A DNA stretch of 64,000 nucleotides from Caprimulgus europaeus (GCA_907165065.1 OU015524.1:32920295-32984294); one strand, 5' to 3'. Shown: positions 41,701 to 54,600, counted from the stretch's first letter. Notes: a model not told the origin generated them from the letters alone. Translations and numbers: made by a program.

Positions 41701-44120
41701 GCATTTTCATTCAAAGAGTGAAATCTTTGCAAAAACTCCTGTTCCACTAAAATTAGTGGCTAAATGTACTTCAAGGTTTCATCATGGAATATTTATCTTG
41801 TTGGTAATAGAAGCCATGATTTGGCAGTTCTGAGCCTTCTACGGAGTGGTTTCCATGTAGGATACATATTACCTCTTTTTAGCTAATAATACATTTGTTC
41901 ACTCATCACTATTCATAGCAATGTCATCTTTATGCTAGATAATATCACCTTTTTATTTGAGGAGTATCAGAAATACCTTTTCCCTTTCAGTATTAGAGTC
42001 TGATCTTGTGTCTTTATCTGGTTTATTTTGTTTGAGTATGATTCATAATCACAGATGGAATTTGTTGGACTGTAATAAATTAATGCCAAATTTCAGTTTA
42101 TGTTATAGTGCCAGTTTATAAACTGTGGTGTTTGAGAAACAGATGCATGGCCCATTCAGCTGTTGGCAGTAACTTATGAATAAGGACTGGATAGAGAGCT
42201 GACTTCAACTTGTCCAGCTAAATCTCTCTATGAACATGAATCAGAGTCAATGGTCATCAGGAGATTTGCCTCAGGAATTACTAAGTAATTGATGAACTTC
42301 ATATTTGTCTCATGGAAGCTGAGGGAAAGACAGAGAGGGCTACTTTGGGGTGTTTTGCTTTGATCTTTACGCAATCTTCAAGACCTGCTTGTGTCCTCTA
42401 AGTTAACATCAGTGGAAAAAGCTTGTATAAACATCTCACAGATGCTTCAAAGGCTTCTGCCTTCTTTATGGAAGAAAAACTAAGTGCTGAGGAACCCTCC
42501 AGCTTCAGCCACTTAGCCAAATTGAATTCAGCCTTGAAAGCAAATGTTTGTGAGCAGATATGCATGGGGCATTTCAGGGGACCTGAAACTCTAACTTGTT
42601 CTAGTTTTACAGGGAAATGGACTAATTGAGAAGGAGCAGTTTTCAAAACCCTGCCTCCCCAGGGGAAAGTTCTATTTCTTGACTCTGTTTTATCATTATT
42701 TGGGTAAGACAGAAATACAATCTGTGGATTTCCTCAGTTACTTCACTTAACCAAGACCCTTCCAGATCAGTTAGAGGCTTGCTTTATAATTAAGCAAGTT
42801 TTAATTTAATTTACAGTTCTGCCTCCACATTCTGCAAGGTTCAGCTTGTACACATCCAAGTAACAATTCCGATTTTTCATGTCAAGCCTAATGTCTTACA
42901 ACAAATGTCACAATGCAACAAATCATTCTTCTACATCTTAAACTGTTACTATTTAGACTATTGCAATGGATATTTCCTTGAACAAGCCTCAGTTCTCTCA
43001 AAGACTTCATACTTTGCCATTGTACATTGAGTTGACTGTTATTTTTACAGCAGAATACACTTGGCATTTGAAAGCCCGGTACGTATACCATTTGTCCTAA
43101 ACAGTTTTAAACAGAACTAAGTTAAACAAGTGTAAGAGAATAATTATGACAGCAACTGCTGTAAAGGATCAGAAAACTGACAGGAAAAAGCACAAAAGGA
43201 AAAGGCATCAAGTTCTAGCAGACTGTAGGGAATGTAGAGAATATAAGTGAATCTGTAAGGTTCTGTAGGCATCTTTTTTTAAGGATATAATTAGATATGA
43301 CACATTTCCTAACAAGCAAGACATACAGTGAGCAGGATGCTTAATAACACTGAAGTGAGCATCACTGCAACACCATGTTGCAAGCTAAAAAGAAACTTCT
43401 GAACATTAGAATATTTTACATCTATGTGAAGATTTGGTTATTTGAATATGAATGAGGAATTAATGAATTATTTAGAAACGTACCTGGTGGGAATTTAACA
43501 TTTTAAAAAAAAGTCATTTCCATTTTTTAATATGAGGTCAAAGCCTGATTCATTTATTTGTTTCCATCCTGCTCAGTCTACTTCTTGCTGGCTATTTACA
43601 TGTGTCTAGCTTTGGCTTGTATTGGTATTTGAGCAGTAGCCAAATATCATCTGAAAGTCTGCATTCACATAAGGACAATCTGTAGAAGAACAGAATAATT
43701 TAGTTTCATCACACTTTCTTATATTTCTGTTTGAGAGGTTTCTTAGAGATTGGGATGTACATTTTCACACAGCACAAACAGTGATCATCAGCAATATGCA
43801 AATTATAGGCTGAAATTTGAAAATTCCTGGTGAGCATAAGTTCTAATACTTTCAAACATTTTGTTTTAACTCCTCCTGGATTTTTTTTCTTTTACTTTTA
43901 TATAGCTGAATGTCAAAACATTTCAAGTAATGTTGCATATTAAAGTTAATATTATAGTGCAATATGAATATTTAAGAGAATCCAATCATTACAGTTGAAA
44001 TAACATAATTTCTAAAACTTGGTCAATCTGTCTAGTAAACCTATTTTCTTTCAGAAATGGTTTCTTTTAGACCAGGCAATCTTTTCTGGTAACTCTGTAT
44101 CATTGTGCTTGCATTGACAG
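38734..44120 (+). other. KIF6: KIF6 intron, 5.4 kb
   Basis: A phase 2 intron from a consensus GTGAGT to GCATTGACAG. It contains a small TTG microsatellite at about 39467-39484 and an A run near 41102-41119. Otherwise it is AT-rich with no identified repeat family or exon. Confidence 0.85.
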
Positions 44121-44176
44121 GTTTGCTGAAGCTAAATGCCTTGGAGAAAAATTAAATGAAGTGAGAAATAAAATAA
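44121..44176 (+). CDS. KIF6: KIF6 micro-exon: coiled-coil segment
   Basis: A short 56-bp exon that completes Arg and gives FAEAKCLGEKLNEVRNKI plus one base. The human counterpart I recall is FSEAKALGESINEARSKI, clear residue-by-residue homology. The acceptor (TGTGCTTGCATTGACAG) has a weak pyrimidine tract, while the donor ATAA|GTGAGT is near consensus. The Leu/Ile/Val spacing continues a coiled coil. At 56 bp it is not a multiple of three, so skipping it would shift the frame. Confidence 0.93.
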
Positions 44177-44639
44177 GTGAGTACCTTTTAGCTTATTTTT
44201 ATGTTTTAACTGATGAAATCACACCATTCAGAGGATATGGGAATAGATTCTATGTTCTAAAATAAAAGAGTCAATGCATTACTAAGATTTCCAATAAGGT
44301 AAATTTTTAGCTTGTGATAGCAGGAATAGTTTTATGTACCAGTTTGATTATTTTAAATACCATAATGTGAAAAACAGCTCCCTTCTTTACTTGACAGGAT
44401 GTCTGAAATATAACAAAAGAAGAAGTTAAAGTATTAATATTGGATTTTCTGAATTTTATTTTGGGATAAAAGAATCCAAAAACATAATTTCAAATTGTGA
44501 TATTTATGAATTAAGGATTGTATTTATCTATAAATTTATGTAGCTTCTGATAATAGAAGATTTTGTTGTTGAATTACTGCACTTCCTTTGTACAGATTAA
44601 TTAGAGCAATTCTGAGGAGTGCCTCAGCTTGGTGGAGGT

Positions 44640-46550
44640 TTTTGGCATTTTTTGCTTTAGGTCCCCAACAGCATATACATGGCTTCCAGTTTCAGATTTT
44701 TCAAAGCCAAAAATCACCTATAGATACATTCAACCCCAAGCTAGGTCTTATCTGATCCTCCTAGCAGCCTTTGATATGTTCCTAGTTGATTTCTGAGTTC
44801 TATGGATTCCAAGCCTGCAGCTTCTTTCCTAAAAAATAGGACAGTCCCTCTATCATGTGAACATGTGAAACACAGTTCTGTCCTCTATCTATGAAGTCCT
44901 TGGAGATCAGGTCCATGACCTCCTGTATGCATGCATTCAGGTGAACCAAGTCTCTTCAAGCTTTCAGATACGGATGCTTTTCAGAGGGGCTAGATTTAAA
45001 GGTAATCTGGCATCCAGGTCCAGTAGTGTAAAGCTTGCTCTTGAATTCTATCTCCTTCCTCTTTGTGGCACCAGCACAGACATGGACAATGTAGTCACTA
45101 TCATCACTTCTTTTCTTATAACAGTGGTTGACTTCTGGGAAAGGACAAAAAACTCATGGCACTCCTGACAAGTTCTCTGTGCTTTCACCATAGCTATGCT
45201 TATATTCTCTGTGGTCATGAATGGTAGCTACTGCCAGATTCCCCTCCCAGTCACCTTTTGGGTACACCACAATTGCCTCAGAGATATTATACGGTATATT
45301 TAAAGTTATGTCAACTATGAGGAAAGCCTCAGCCATGTTGATACTATATTTTCAAACCAAAGCACAAAGGATATTTGGAAAGGATACAGAACCAGAGACA
45401 TCAGGTGCCGAGCTGTGCTGCAGCAGTGTTCTGAACACTGGGTTATTTCCATAAGACATGACACTTGAATCAACCTGCCTTCTCTCAGTAGGCCCATTTG
45501 TCTCCTTCAGACTGGCAAGAACATAAATGTCAGTACAGAACTTGTGCATGGATGTCCACAGATTGGCACATCCAGGTAGAATTTTAATATCCACCTTGCA
45601 ACTATGGATCTCTCCAGTGTCCATATAAACTCACTTATGTCCTGCCAAGTAACCTTTTTCCCCTGTTAAACTTGGAAAAGCAGGTTAAACCTACTGTGGA
45701 GGACAATGCATGTTATTGTCCAAGTAACAGGAAGCATCTCTAAGGTGAATAAGGCCTGCAGCTTTTGGGCAGCAGTGTGCTCAGGTGTGAACACGAGCCA
45801 TCACATCAGGATACCACCTCTTTTTCTCTGCTGCCTTTATTCCATATTGTCCTGATTTACTTCTCTCTCCTAGATTTATTCATCTGTGATAAGCCCAAGA
45901 GGTTTCTTGGCCTAAATAAGGTAGAGCCAAAGTCAGCACTGAGTGTCAAACTTCTTTCTCTTTCTGAAGCTGAAATCCATTTTGGATGAGACATAGTGAA
46001 GCTCAGCAATAAGCAGCCCCACACAAGCTCATCTTCTTGAGTGCCTGGGGCTGCGACTGTGTTGCTTGAAGACAGGGGCCTAGCAGCCAGCTTATATACA
46101 CCTTATATCTGTTGCAGATGTCTTATGGGGAGAACAAATGGAGGGTGTGGGAGATAGTGCAAGAAGCGGTGGGACACATGCCAGTCCTGAAGGTACCACT
46201 TGCAGTATTACACTGGGACACGACTTGTGTGGTCTGTAAATCCCTTGAATGGTCTGAATCATTGTGGGTTTTTCCCCAGTAAGTTAGGCGAAACTTCTGA
46301 TCGCTATAGTGCAGTAGGGTATGGATTTTCCTGCAGCTAAAAGCACCTGTTTTACAATTTGGTTTTAGTGAGGTGAAGTATATTTGGGGAACATGAACAA
46401 TACGAAAATCTGAGTGCATAATCATATGTATATGATGTATATATAACCTAAAAACCAAACAGATCCCTACAAATAAGTAGTGTTGCACTGAACTTGACAA
46501 TGCTGATATGCCCCCTATAGGAAATTCTAATAGCTTATAGTCCACGTGAA
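44640..46550 (-). other. Unidentified block rich in open frames; possible decayed retrocopy or old element
   Basis: This stretch is less AT-rich than its surroundings and carries several minus-strand open frames close together: 46123-46545 (140 codons), 45352-45624 (90 codons, beginning MDTGEIHSCKVDIKILPGC), and overlapping frames at 45315-45497 and 45154-45336 (the latter with NISEAIVVYPKGDWEGN). Conceptually they could be one protein broken by frameshifts. Plus-strand frames at 44941-45168, 45221-45454 and 45765-45989 overlap the same area, so open frames alone do not fix the strand. I do not recognise a family on either strand, and see no poly-A tail, terminal repeat or target duplication at the edges. 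It could be a processed pseudogene, a fragment of an unfamiliar transposon, or chance in a region of different base composition. Confidence 0.25.
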
Positions 46551-48471
46551 TATTGAAAAGCTGCTTTAAGAATCAAACTCGAAATGTGTCCATAGTTCTA
46601 AGAAAAATTGCACAAAATTACACATTTTGGTTTTGTTTTGTATATAAAGTACAGTTACAATTGTTTTCAAATTGAAAATTAATTCCATTACTCTCCATTT
46701 TTTAAACTTTTTTTAGTAATATGGAAAAATTGTATTTTGTTTTGTTCATACTGTAATCTCACTGTATAAGCAAGAGATTCCATCCATGTTGTATCCTTTT
46801 ATAGCTATCTGTATGCTGATCTGTGCAGATTATGCAGATGTACACTACTTTGCAGATTATTTTTAAACGCTAATGTCTGGAGCTTGTGAGTGACCATAAT
46901 GCAAAGTCCTTCTTTCAATTCTTTCTGTGTAACTTTATGCAGCATGTGACAATTAGCACTCTGGTTAATATAAATACTATATATTATTAATCTATAATTT
47001 TCTCCTAGCCAGCCTTCATTTCATCATAGTTGTTAATAAATCTACCTATTAGCACCTCTCTAACAATTATTAATCTCTGCATCCAGTATGACACTTTCTG
47101 ACTTATTCAGCTCAGCCAATGCAATTATACTAGATTATACAGTTTAGCAGTCTGAAACAATTTTTCAGTTAACTGTCTCATCATAGCATATGTAGCCAGA
47201 AGACCATTAAAGATGCTAAGTAAGGTTACTAACCTGCCAAATTTTTATTCAAAATGTGGTAAGAGAAATAAGAATCATCCGCAGCCTGCAACTAGCTTTT
47301 AATTTAGTTTTATTGTTGTTTCAGTTTCCTTAGGCATTCCTGGCTTCCTTATTTTGCACAATCAAGAACAGATACCATCAATATCAGTTTCTATTATTTC
47401 TAAGATACACTTAATAGTATAAAAATATGCACCACAGAGGTCACAGAGCCTTTTTCATGCAGACTGATTATATTTTGAGATAGTGACAGCAGTTGGCTGC
47501 AACTTTTATGTTATAAATACCCTTTCATTCTGACTTTGGAAATATTAGTGTTTTTCAGTAAAAAGTACACAAAATACTCCAACCACTTCTCAATTACACT
47601 AGCATTTCAAAAACATCAGGAAGTTAGGACTGGAAAAAGAATTTTACAGTAAGATTTTCATGGTAGGCTTTTGCTGATGTTGTTGCTTGCATAAAAAGAT
47701 TAAGGAAAACAATGTCTAGATGTAAGCTGGAGTTTAAGAGTAGAGTGACTATAATATCAGAAATGAGACACTGTGGCTAGCATGCCTCTTTGCTTCTATA
47801 CCACATATTCCTGGATTCTGTCTTCTTTTGTATTTAATAGCACTGCAGAGTGCAGAGACTTTTAAATTATTTTTATGGAAAGTAATATGTGTATTTTTGA
47901 TGTTTCATAATGCTTACTTTTCACAATGACTTCCTAGAAATAAGAAGATTAATTTTATTGTAGGATGAAAATTGTCTTTTTCTGATAATTAAAAACAAGA
48001 AAAGAAAAAGAAAAAGAGGGAAGCATTTCTAAGTCAGGTCGTTTTAGTGATCCTGTGATCCCATTTACTGCATTATAACATAAACCCCTGTATAGGCACA
48101 AATAAAGGAGAAGGGGGCTTTGGTACAAGCAATGAGGGGCACTTCTTTTTGAAAGTCAATACACTACATAAATATGCCATTAAAGGCAGAGAAATTAAGT
48201 ATGGGTTTTGAACATGTAGACATGTCTGGATTGGTTTGAGTGAACTGTTCAGAATTGTTTACATATGACAGGAAAATGTACCCAAGGAATAGACTTTAAA
48301 ATACAAATACGGAAAACCAACATGAGTAAAACTGGAAATAAATAATTGAAAGGTCAGGAAACTAATCTGTAGCCAGCGTGGGAGAAGTGGAAAGTGGGCC
48401 AGTACTGACATACAAGTAAATTTTTGCCCTTCTAGTCCAACATTAAGAAATTCAAATATGTGTATTTTACT

Positions 48472-48476
<5 letters not shown>

Positions 48477-48503
<27 letters not shown>
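48477..48503 (+). repeat. Poly-A tract
   Basis: A run of 27 uninterrupted A residues preceded by GGGT. It could be the tail of a retroposed sequence, but I do not recognise the sequence upstream of it, so I list it only as a homopolymer. Confidence 0.9.
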
Positions 48504-48505
<2 letters not shown>

Positions 48506-48689
48506 TGAAAAACCAACATGCTGTGCCACTTTGTATCATTTCCAAAGAATTCAGGTCTCTAACAAGAACTATAGGTACTACAGGTACTACAGAAAAAGAC
48601 TTCGTGAAGAAAATTTGGTGCTGTAGCCAAGGATTTGATTTCAGAGTAGCAAAGGTATAGAATTTCTTCTTGCAAAACATCTAGCACAT

Positions 48690-48945
48690 TGTGATGGGTC
48701 AGCCTTGGCTGGCTGCTAGGTACCTGTCCAGCTGCTCTCTCACTCCCCTGCCTCATCAGAACAGGTGGAGAAAGTAAGATGAAAAACCTTGTGGATTGAG
48801 ATAAACATGAGGAGATCACTTACCAATTGCCATCACAGGCAAAGCAAACTCAAGTTGGAGAAAATTAATTTATTTATTGCCAATTAAAATAGAGCTGTAT
48901 GGTAAGAAACAAAGACAAAACTTCTGAAATCAAAACTACTCTACT
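48690..48945 (+). mobile_element. Partial LTR of an avian endogenous retrovirus
   Basis: Begins TGTGATGGGTCAGCC and continues through GGCTGGCTGCTAGGTACC, a GTGGATTGAGATAAACA block, and GGAGAAAATTAATTTATTTA followed by CAATTAAAATAGAG. I associate this arrangement with bird retroviral LTRs that begin TGTNATGGNTCAGCC, where the last block lies in the 5' half. The expected 3' half and terminal CA are not found, and no target duplication can be paired, so this is a 5' fragment. Only a decayed LTR remains, with no internal retroviral coding sequence. The right edge is approximate. Confidence 0.65.
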
Positions 48946-50618
48946 TATCAGGGTTAACAGGAGTTCTATTTCTAGGATGCTGTTTTATACTATATCAAGA
49001 ACATTCTGAAAAACTAAAAAGCATTAAATAGCAACAAAAAGGCCCAACTGCTACTACATTTATCATACAGCAAACTAGATTTGGGAGAATTAAAAATATT
49101 GTTTTCAGTGTAAATTAAACTGATATATTCAGTCAGAATTTAGTGACTAAAAAAGTTGCCTATATACAAGAATGTGCTATGTCTTAGGTGCATTTAAGAG
49201 TAGTAAAGATTTCCAGGTCATCTCTCTAAATGTCTGTCTATTTGGGGGTATTTATACCACTATTAGATTTAGTTTCTTCCTAAAGGGAAAAAAGCAGACT
49301 AAATGGTATTTAATGCCCAAAGGAAAGCAGCTGTTGTTTTTAATCTGCCCAGAAATCAGCTAAGATTATAATTGAAACTGGGAGAGGAAGGGAAAACTCA
49401 TGTGGGAGTAATAACTGTGTGAGGAAACAGGCACTCTCGGAATGAAAAAGGGTAGGTGGGTGGATTATGTGCACATGATGTTGATGATGCAGCTATACCC
49501 ACAGGAATGCTGAGATGTTGCACAGGTCTGCCTCATTTCAAACTTTGATTTCATTGCACAAGATCATAGGATACCAAAGCTAATTATAATCTCTAGTAAG
49601 AGCATGACCCAGTATTGTAAAGCAAGATTATTTAAGAGTCTTCATTTAATTTGCTTGCAGGTTATTCCAATAATTGACCTTATGTATCACAGCTAATGGA
49701 GTGCTACTGAAATGATGAGAACAGGAGGAGACTTAGCAGTGCTCAAGGATAATAATTAATTCTGATTCACTGCCTTGTATCTCACACTGTTATTTGTATG
49801 AATGCAAAGTTACATGTAAAGCCTAATCCGGACCTAAAAGCTGAATTTATAATCACCTTTTTCTCTATGTACAAGACTATGTATGTATACATAAAAAATT
49901 ATTTTTGTTATGGGCACTCTACCTCCCCATGGAGACAAACCAAGGACACCTACTTTTAAACTCCAAAGTAAGAATATTTTGTGCAAGGTTTTTCTTTATA
50001 CCTACACAACTTTATGAAGGGAACTAATAGCAACGTTTTTGCATAGATAAGAAATGAAATAAGTTGAAGTGATGTTTTTCAGGCAGAGGTGATCTGAGAG
50101 CACTCTATTGGCTACACTGTATATCTACATTGGTTTAGCTTCATGTGTAGGCAATGAATTATTTTGAAAAAGGAGAATCAGTTAGTTAATAACTAGAATC
50201 CCAAGGTTGATATTAGGAATATTATGCATATTTTAGGCCATGATTATATGGACTGAAAGAATTTAGGGAAGTCATGCATGAGCAAAAAAAAGGTTTTAAA
50301 CTTTTGCTGCAGAAGTATATGTACTTAGGAACAATGATAGAATTTTTCTGTTGAAGAAAAATTCCTTGTTTTACATGGAACCTAAATGAAATGCAAATGC
50401 TGTGATGATTTGCTATATGAATATTCATCAAAATCAATGTGTTACTTTCCTAAAGCTCAGTACTATTGGTACTAATATCTATTGATTTTATATTAATATA
50501 AATGCTCTGAGTCACAGACATTAGCTTATTGGACATTGTTTCAGCCATGAATGAAGTGAGGCTATAATACTGGAGAAATTGCTGTGCTTTGAAATGCATT
50601 CCATTCTTCATTGTAGTA

Positions 50619-51400
50619 TCATAGAATCATAGAATTGTAGAATGGTCTGGCTTGGCAGGGACCTTAAAGATCATCTAGTTCCAACCCCCCTGACATGAGC
50701 AGGGACACCTTCCACTAGACCAGGTTGCTCAAAGCCTCATCCAACCTGGCCTTGAACACTTCCAGGGAGGGGGCAGCCACAACTTTGCTGGGCAACCTGT
50801 TCCAGTGTCTGACCACCCTCACAGCAAAGAATTTCTTCCTAATCTCTAATCTAAGCCTACCCTCTTCCAGTTTAAAGCCATTACCTCTTGTTCTGTCACT
50901 ACCTGCCCTTGTAAAAAGTCCCTCCCCAGCTTTCTTATAGGCCCCAACTCTCTCAGCCTGTCCGCATAGGAGAGGTGCTCCAGCTCTCTGATCATCCTCG
51001 TGGCCCTCCTCTGGACTCCTTCTAACAGGTCCATGTCTTTCTTGTGTTGGGGGCTCCAGAACTGGACACAGTACTCCAGGTGGGGTCTCATCAGAGCAGA
51101 GTAGAGGGGGAAAATCACCTCCCTCGACCTGCTGGTCATGCTTCTCTTGATGCAGCCCAGGATACGGTTGGCCTTCTGGGCTGCAAGTGCACATCGCCGG
51201 CTCATGTTGAGCTTATCTACCACCACTTCCAAGTCCTTCTCTTCAGAGCTGGTCTCAAGTCACTCATCGCCCAGCCTGCGTTTATGTTTTGGATTGTCCC
51301 AACCCAGGTGCAGGACCTTGCATTTGTCCTTGTTGAACTTAATGAGGTTAGCATAGGCCCTCCTCTCAAGCCTGAGAAGGTCCTTCTGGGTGGTGTCCCA
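50619..51400 (-). mobile_element. 5'-truncated CR1 LINE, antisense to KIF6
   Basis: On the + strand the element opens with the reverse complement of the CR1 3' end: tandem ATCATAGA units, then GGGACCTTAAAGATCATCTA and the CCAACCCCC block. It then runs back through the end of ORF2 to about 51400. Minus-strand frames at 50846-51232 and 50715-51194 give [30 protein letters not shown] and [16 protein letters not shown], the usual CR1 ORF2 C-terminus split by one frameshift. It is a moderately young-looking but inactive 5'-truncated copy. Its truncated end lies only 92 bp before the acceptor of the exon at 51493. Confidence 0.95.
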
Positions 51401-51492
51401 AGTATTTTAAGATACTTTTTCTTTTATGGAAATAAACATTGATACTTAATGGCTGCTGATTAATATAATTCACTTTTCTAATTTAATTACAG

Positions 51493-51644
51493 AAAATATC
51501 AAGTACTTACGCAGCCTTTTATCTAATATACATGCTCAATTAATTTTACTGGAAATTACTAGTGCAGAAGAAAAATGGCAAGATTGGGTTCAAAAAGGGA
51601 TTCAGAAACTCCAAGAAGAAAAGTTACATTCCAGGCAAATCTGA
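51493..51644 (+). CDS. KIF6: KIF6 exon, diverged; last one visible; ends at a stop or at a GC donor
   Basis: The acceptor TTCTAATTTAATTACAG is followed by a frame that, in the phase set by the previous exon, reads KNIKYLRSLLSNIHAQLI, continues through EKWQDWVQKG and IQKLQEEKLHSRQI, and stops at 51642-51644 (TGA). It aligns loosely with the next part of human KIF6 as I recall it: GHLKEEITQRHIQQVALGIS against KYLRSLLSNIHAQLILLEIT, then QQEEKLRSQ against LQEEKLHSR. In human the protein continues well beyond this. There are two readings. Splicing may leave at CCAG|GCAAAT after 51634, a GC-AG donor, which would remove the stop. Or the bird protein may end here, with a possible AATAAA at 51671-51676. 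I lean slightly to the first because the similarity reaches the donor. Confidence 0.75.
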
Positions 51645-54600
51645 TTCGAATGAGATGAAAACAACTCATAAATAAATGAATTCAGTATGCAGATTTAATG
51701 AACAGATAACTCAATAATATAATTCCACAGCATTTCATTCTTCAGGTAGCTTAGTATGAATTGCTGTTCTCAGCAGAGACCTTTGAAGTCTGTGGAACTT
51801 GAAATCTGTAAATTCTTACTCAAGAAAAATTTTAGCTGAGGTCAGTTTGAGTTCTACTTGTTTAAGGATTGAAAAGAAATTTCTGAAAAATTTCCACAAT
51901 TGGTTTTATTGTTCATAGTTGATAAAGGGCAACAAGCATTAGAAAAAGTAGTAATTGTTTAAACAGACAAATAATATCACTTATACTGTGAAATATATTG
52001 CAATATAGTCTACCTTTGAGGTCTTCAAAGCTACCTCCTTGAACTGCATTCACAATTTCACTAAAATTTAGATGACTGAGGCTACTCAGCCTTTTTCTGA
52101 TGTTGAGAGCAATCCACTGTTGTGCACTCAGCCAGTCATGATAGGACTGTCCTCCCTATAAAGGTGGTTACCTTTAGATGTTTTCTCATTCCTGGTCTTC
52201 AGGAATGATTCAACAGGTATGACATGTGGTCTTTCAAGTGCTCTTTCTTATTTTACAAGTGTTTCATCCTATGGAAGTGTTGTATACTGCCCTTAAACAT
52301 TACACTGAGTTCTGTGTCACAAGAGACATAAATTGCAAGAACAACAAGAGAATTTTCTATTTATCTCATTTTTTGATCAGAGTCCATTCTTGTGGAAAGC
52401 TCCCTGAGAACCAAGCATTAACATATCCATCAATGCTTGACATTAAAAACTAAGGGTCCCAGATTTCCTTCAAAGACAGGAATCTGAGCAGTGCAGTAAA
52501 TCTAATACGCTCAGGGTATGCTGAGTATGTGCAACTGGGCACTCGTGCAGCACGTGATATGCAACTCATCCAGCACATTTTGTAGGTGTCAAACATGCTG
52601 TGTGTGCCCAGATGACTTCTACAGAGCTTGCTTAGTGTCACTCTGCATGTATTCTGCATGTACAATGATTTATGTGTCCAGGTTTTCTGGCTGCCTGGTA
52701 ACTGCTACCACAGCTGGACTCCTCAGTACCTGAGAAATTCCAGATGAACAGCAAAATCAGCAATCTAGAACAAGCTGAAACAGACATTTACCACAAGAGG
52801 TAGGAGATTTGACAGTACATACCAGTGCAGACTGGAAGCTTTCTGAAAAAAAGAGATTGCCTGCGTGCTGCTTCACCCTTCTGGGTGTATATAAAACCTT
52901 GGCCCACTTAGTCTCCACTGATTTCTTCTCTCCTGGGAAGTTGTCTGCATGTTGCAGATGTCCTCTGCCACCTCACAGAGAGTCAGTCTTGGTCTCAGGA
53001 TATAACAGTTGGGTCAGAAAAAGGAACACAAGTAGTATTTCTACCATATTTAATCTCTGGTGTGTAACTATGCTGTTTACTCCTGAGGGATGTCACTTAT
53101 GACTAACATACCGAAGCACATAATCTCTGCAAAAACCTGCAGCCATCTGTGAGAAAAACAGAAGAGAAAACAGGCCATGGGGACAAACAGTCGCCCAGAT
53201 GTAATTTCCCAGCTGGGATGTTATTCAACGTGGCCCTGTGCCTGGAAGCCCCAGTCTGTTTCTGATCTCCAGGTCAGTTTCAAAGCAATAAACGAGGCAT
53301 GTTTATACGTCCACCAAAAATAGCAGTAGCTGTTAAAGCTAAAGCCATTCAGCATGGCTGACACAATCTTCAGATTCTTTCTCCTTAATTTCTTGGCCCA
53401 ATTGTTTTGCAACCTAATGCTGAAAAAACATAGTTCCTATATGTGTTTGTTTTGGATAAATAGCTAATCATCATGCCATTATGACTGCAGTTTTGGAATC
53501 TATTTTTTAAATGTTACATTTTGATTTTTGGAAGCATGGAATTGAAAACACAGAAAAATAGCTGAGTTTCTGCAGATTTTATTTTCATAGCCACTTTGTC
53601 ACCATCTGCAGTTTGTTCTCTGTTAGAAATGTGATTTACTTTGCTTTGCAGGACGCTACATGTTATTTTTCTGTTTGGTTACAACTCTTTCTGCTTTAAC
53701 TTATTTCCTTTTTTCATGATGAAATATGACTGACCTTCACACTGATTCTGTTAAAGTTTTTTTTCTACTGATGCCAAACTCACTTCAGACATGATTTCTA
53801 TGGCTCATTTTAGCCAGAGATCTGTAGAGCACAATATAAAAAAGCTGTGATCTCTCATAACATCTTTCGCAAGATCTCTCTCAAGGAGTTGCAGTGTGGA
53901 ATAAATGTCGTGAATGTCACACAGGCCTGGCAGATAGCTACAAAACGGTACCTGGTTGCTACTATCTTGGGCCAGTCTCAGTGCTGTGATGAAAGTTTCC
54001 ACAATGTATTTTCTTGTTCTAGGACCAGCCAGCTGGCTTGTAATATAAAGCAGAGAGCAACAGGAATATATTTTTCTTTCTTGCTAGCAGTTCAGTGAAA
54101 GGTTCATGTCAATGATTTTTTTGTTTCTTCACAGTGTTCATAGTGAGTCAGAGTAATCAATTAAGTGCCTTGTTTGTAATCAACAAATCGTATTTTTTAT
54201 GAGAATTTGTGCTTAGCATCTCAGAAGTCACTGTAATGTGAGGAGGGCTCACATTGTGTTGGAGTAGTGCAGTTACATTTGCTTAATATGATTAACTCTA
54301 TGATTAAGCAATGAATAATAAATTAACAGTTTAGCTGAATAAGAGTCCCCAGAAAACCAATAGTGAGATGTGCAAACAAGGAGAAAAAACAGACAAGAAT
54401 ATAAACTTAAATTCTATTGTAATAGCTTGTAAAGCGTTACTGTGCATTTCTGAAATCAGGAGGGACAATCCATCTTTGCTATACTTACTGTAGGCAATGT
54501 AAACATTTTAGGTCTAACTCTTGTTTCACTTCAGAGGTACGCCTAGATGGATGGCAGCTGTAACAGAGCTGTCTGTTCTGCTACTGCTCCAGCATGGGGT

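Larger units (their letters stand above)
44177..51492 (+). other. KIF6: KIF6 intron, 7.3 kb
   Basis: A phase 1 intron from GTGAGT to the acceptor TTTTCTAATTTAATTACAG. Listed separately within it are an open-frame-rich block (about 44640-46550), an A tract, an LTR fragment and an antisense CR1. The parts between (46550-48470 and 48945-50618) are AT-rich with nothing I can identify. Confidence 0.8.
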
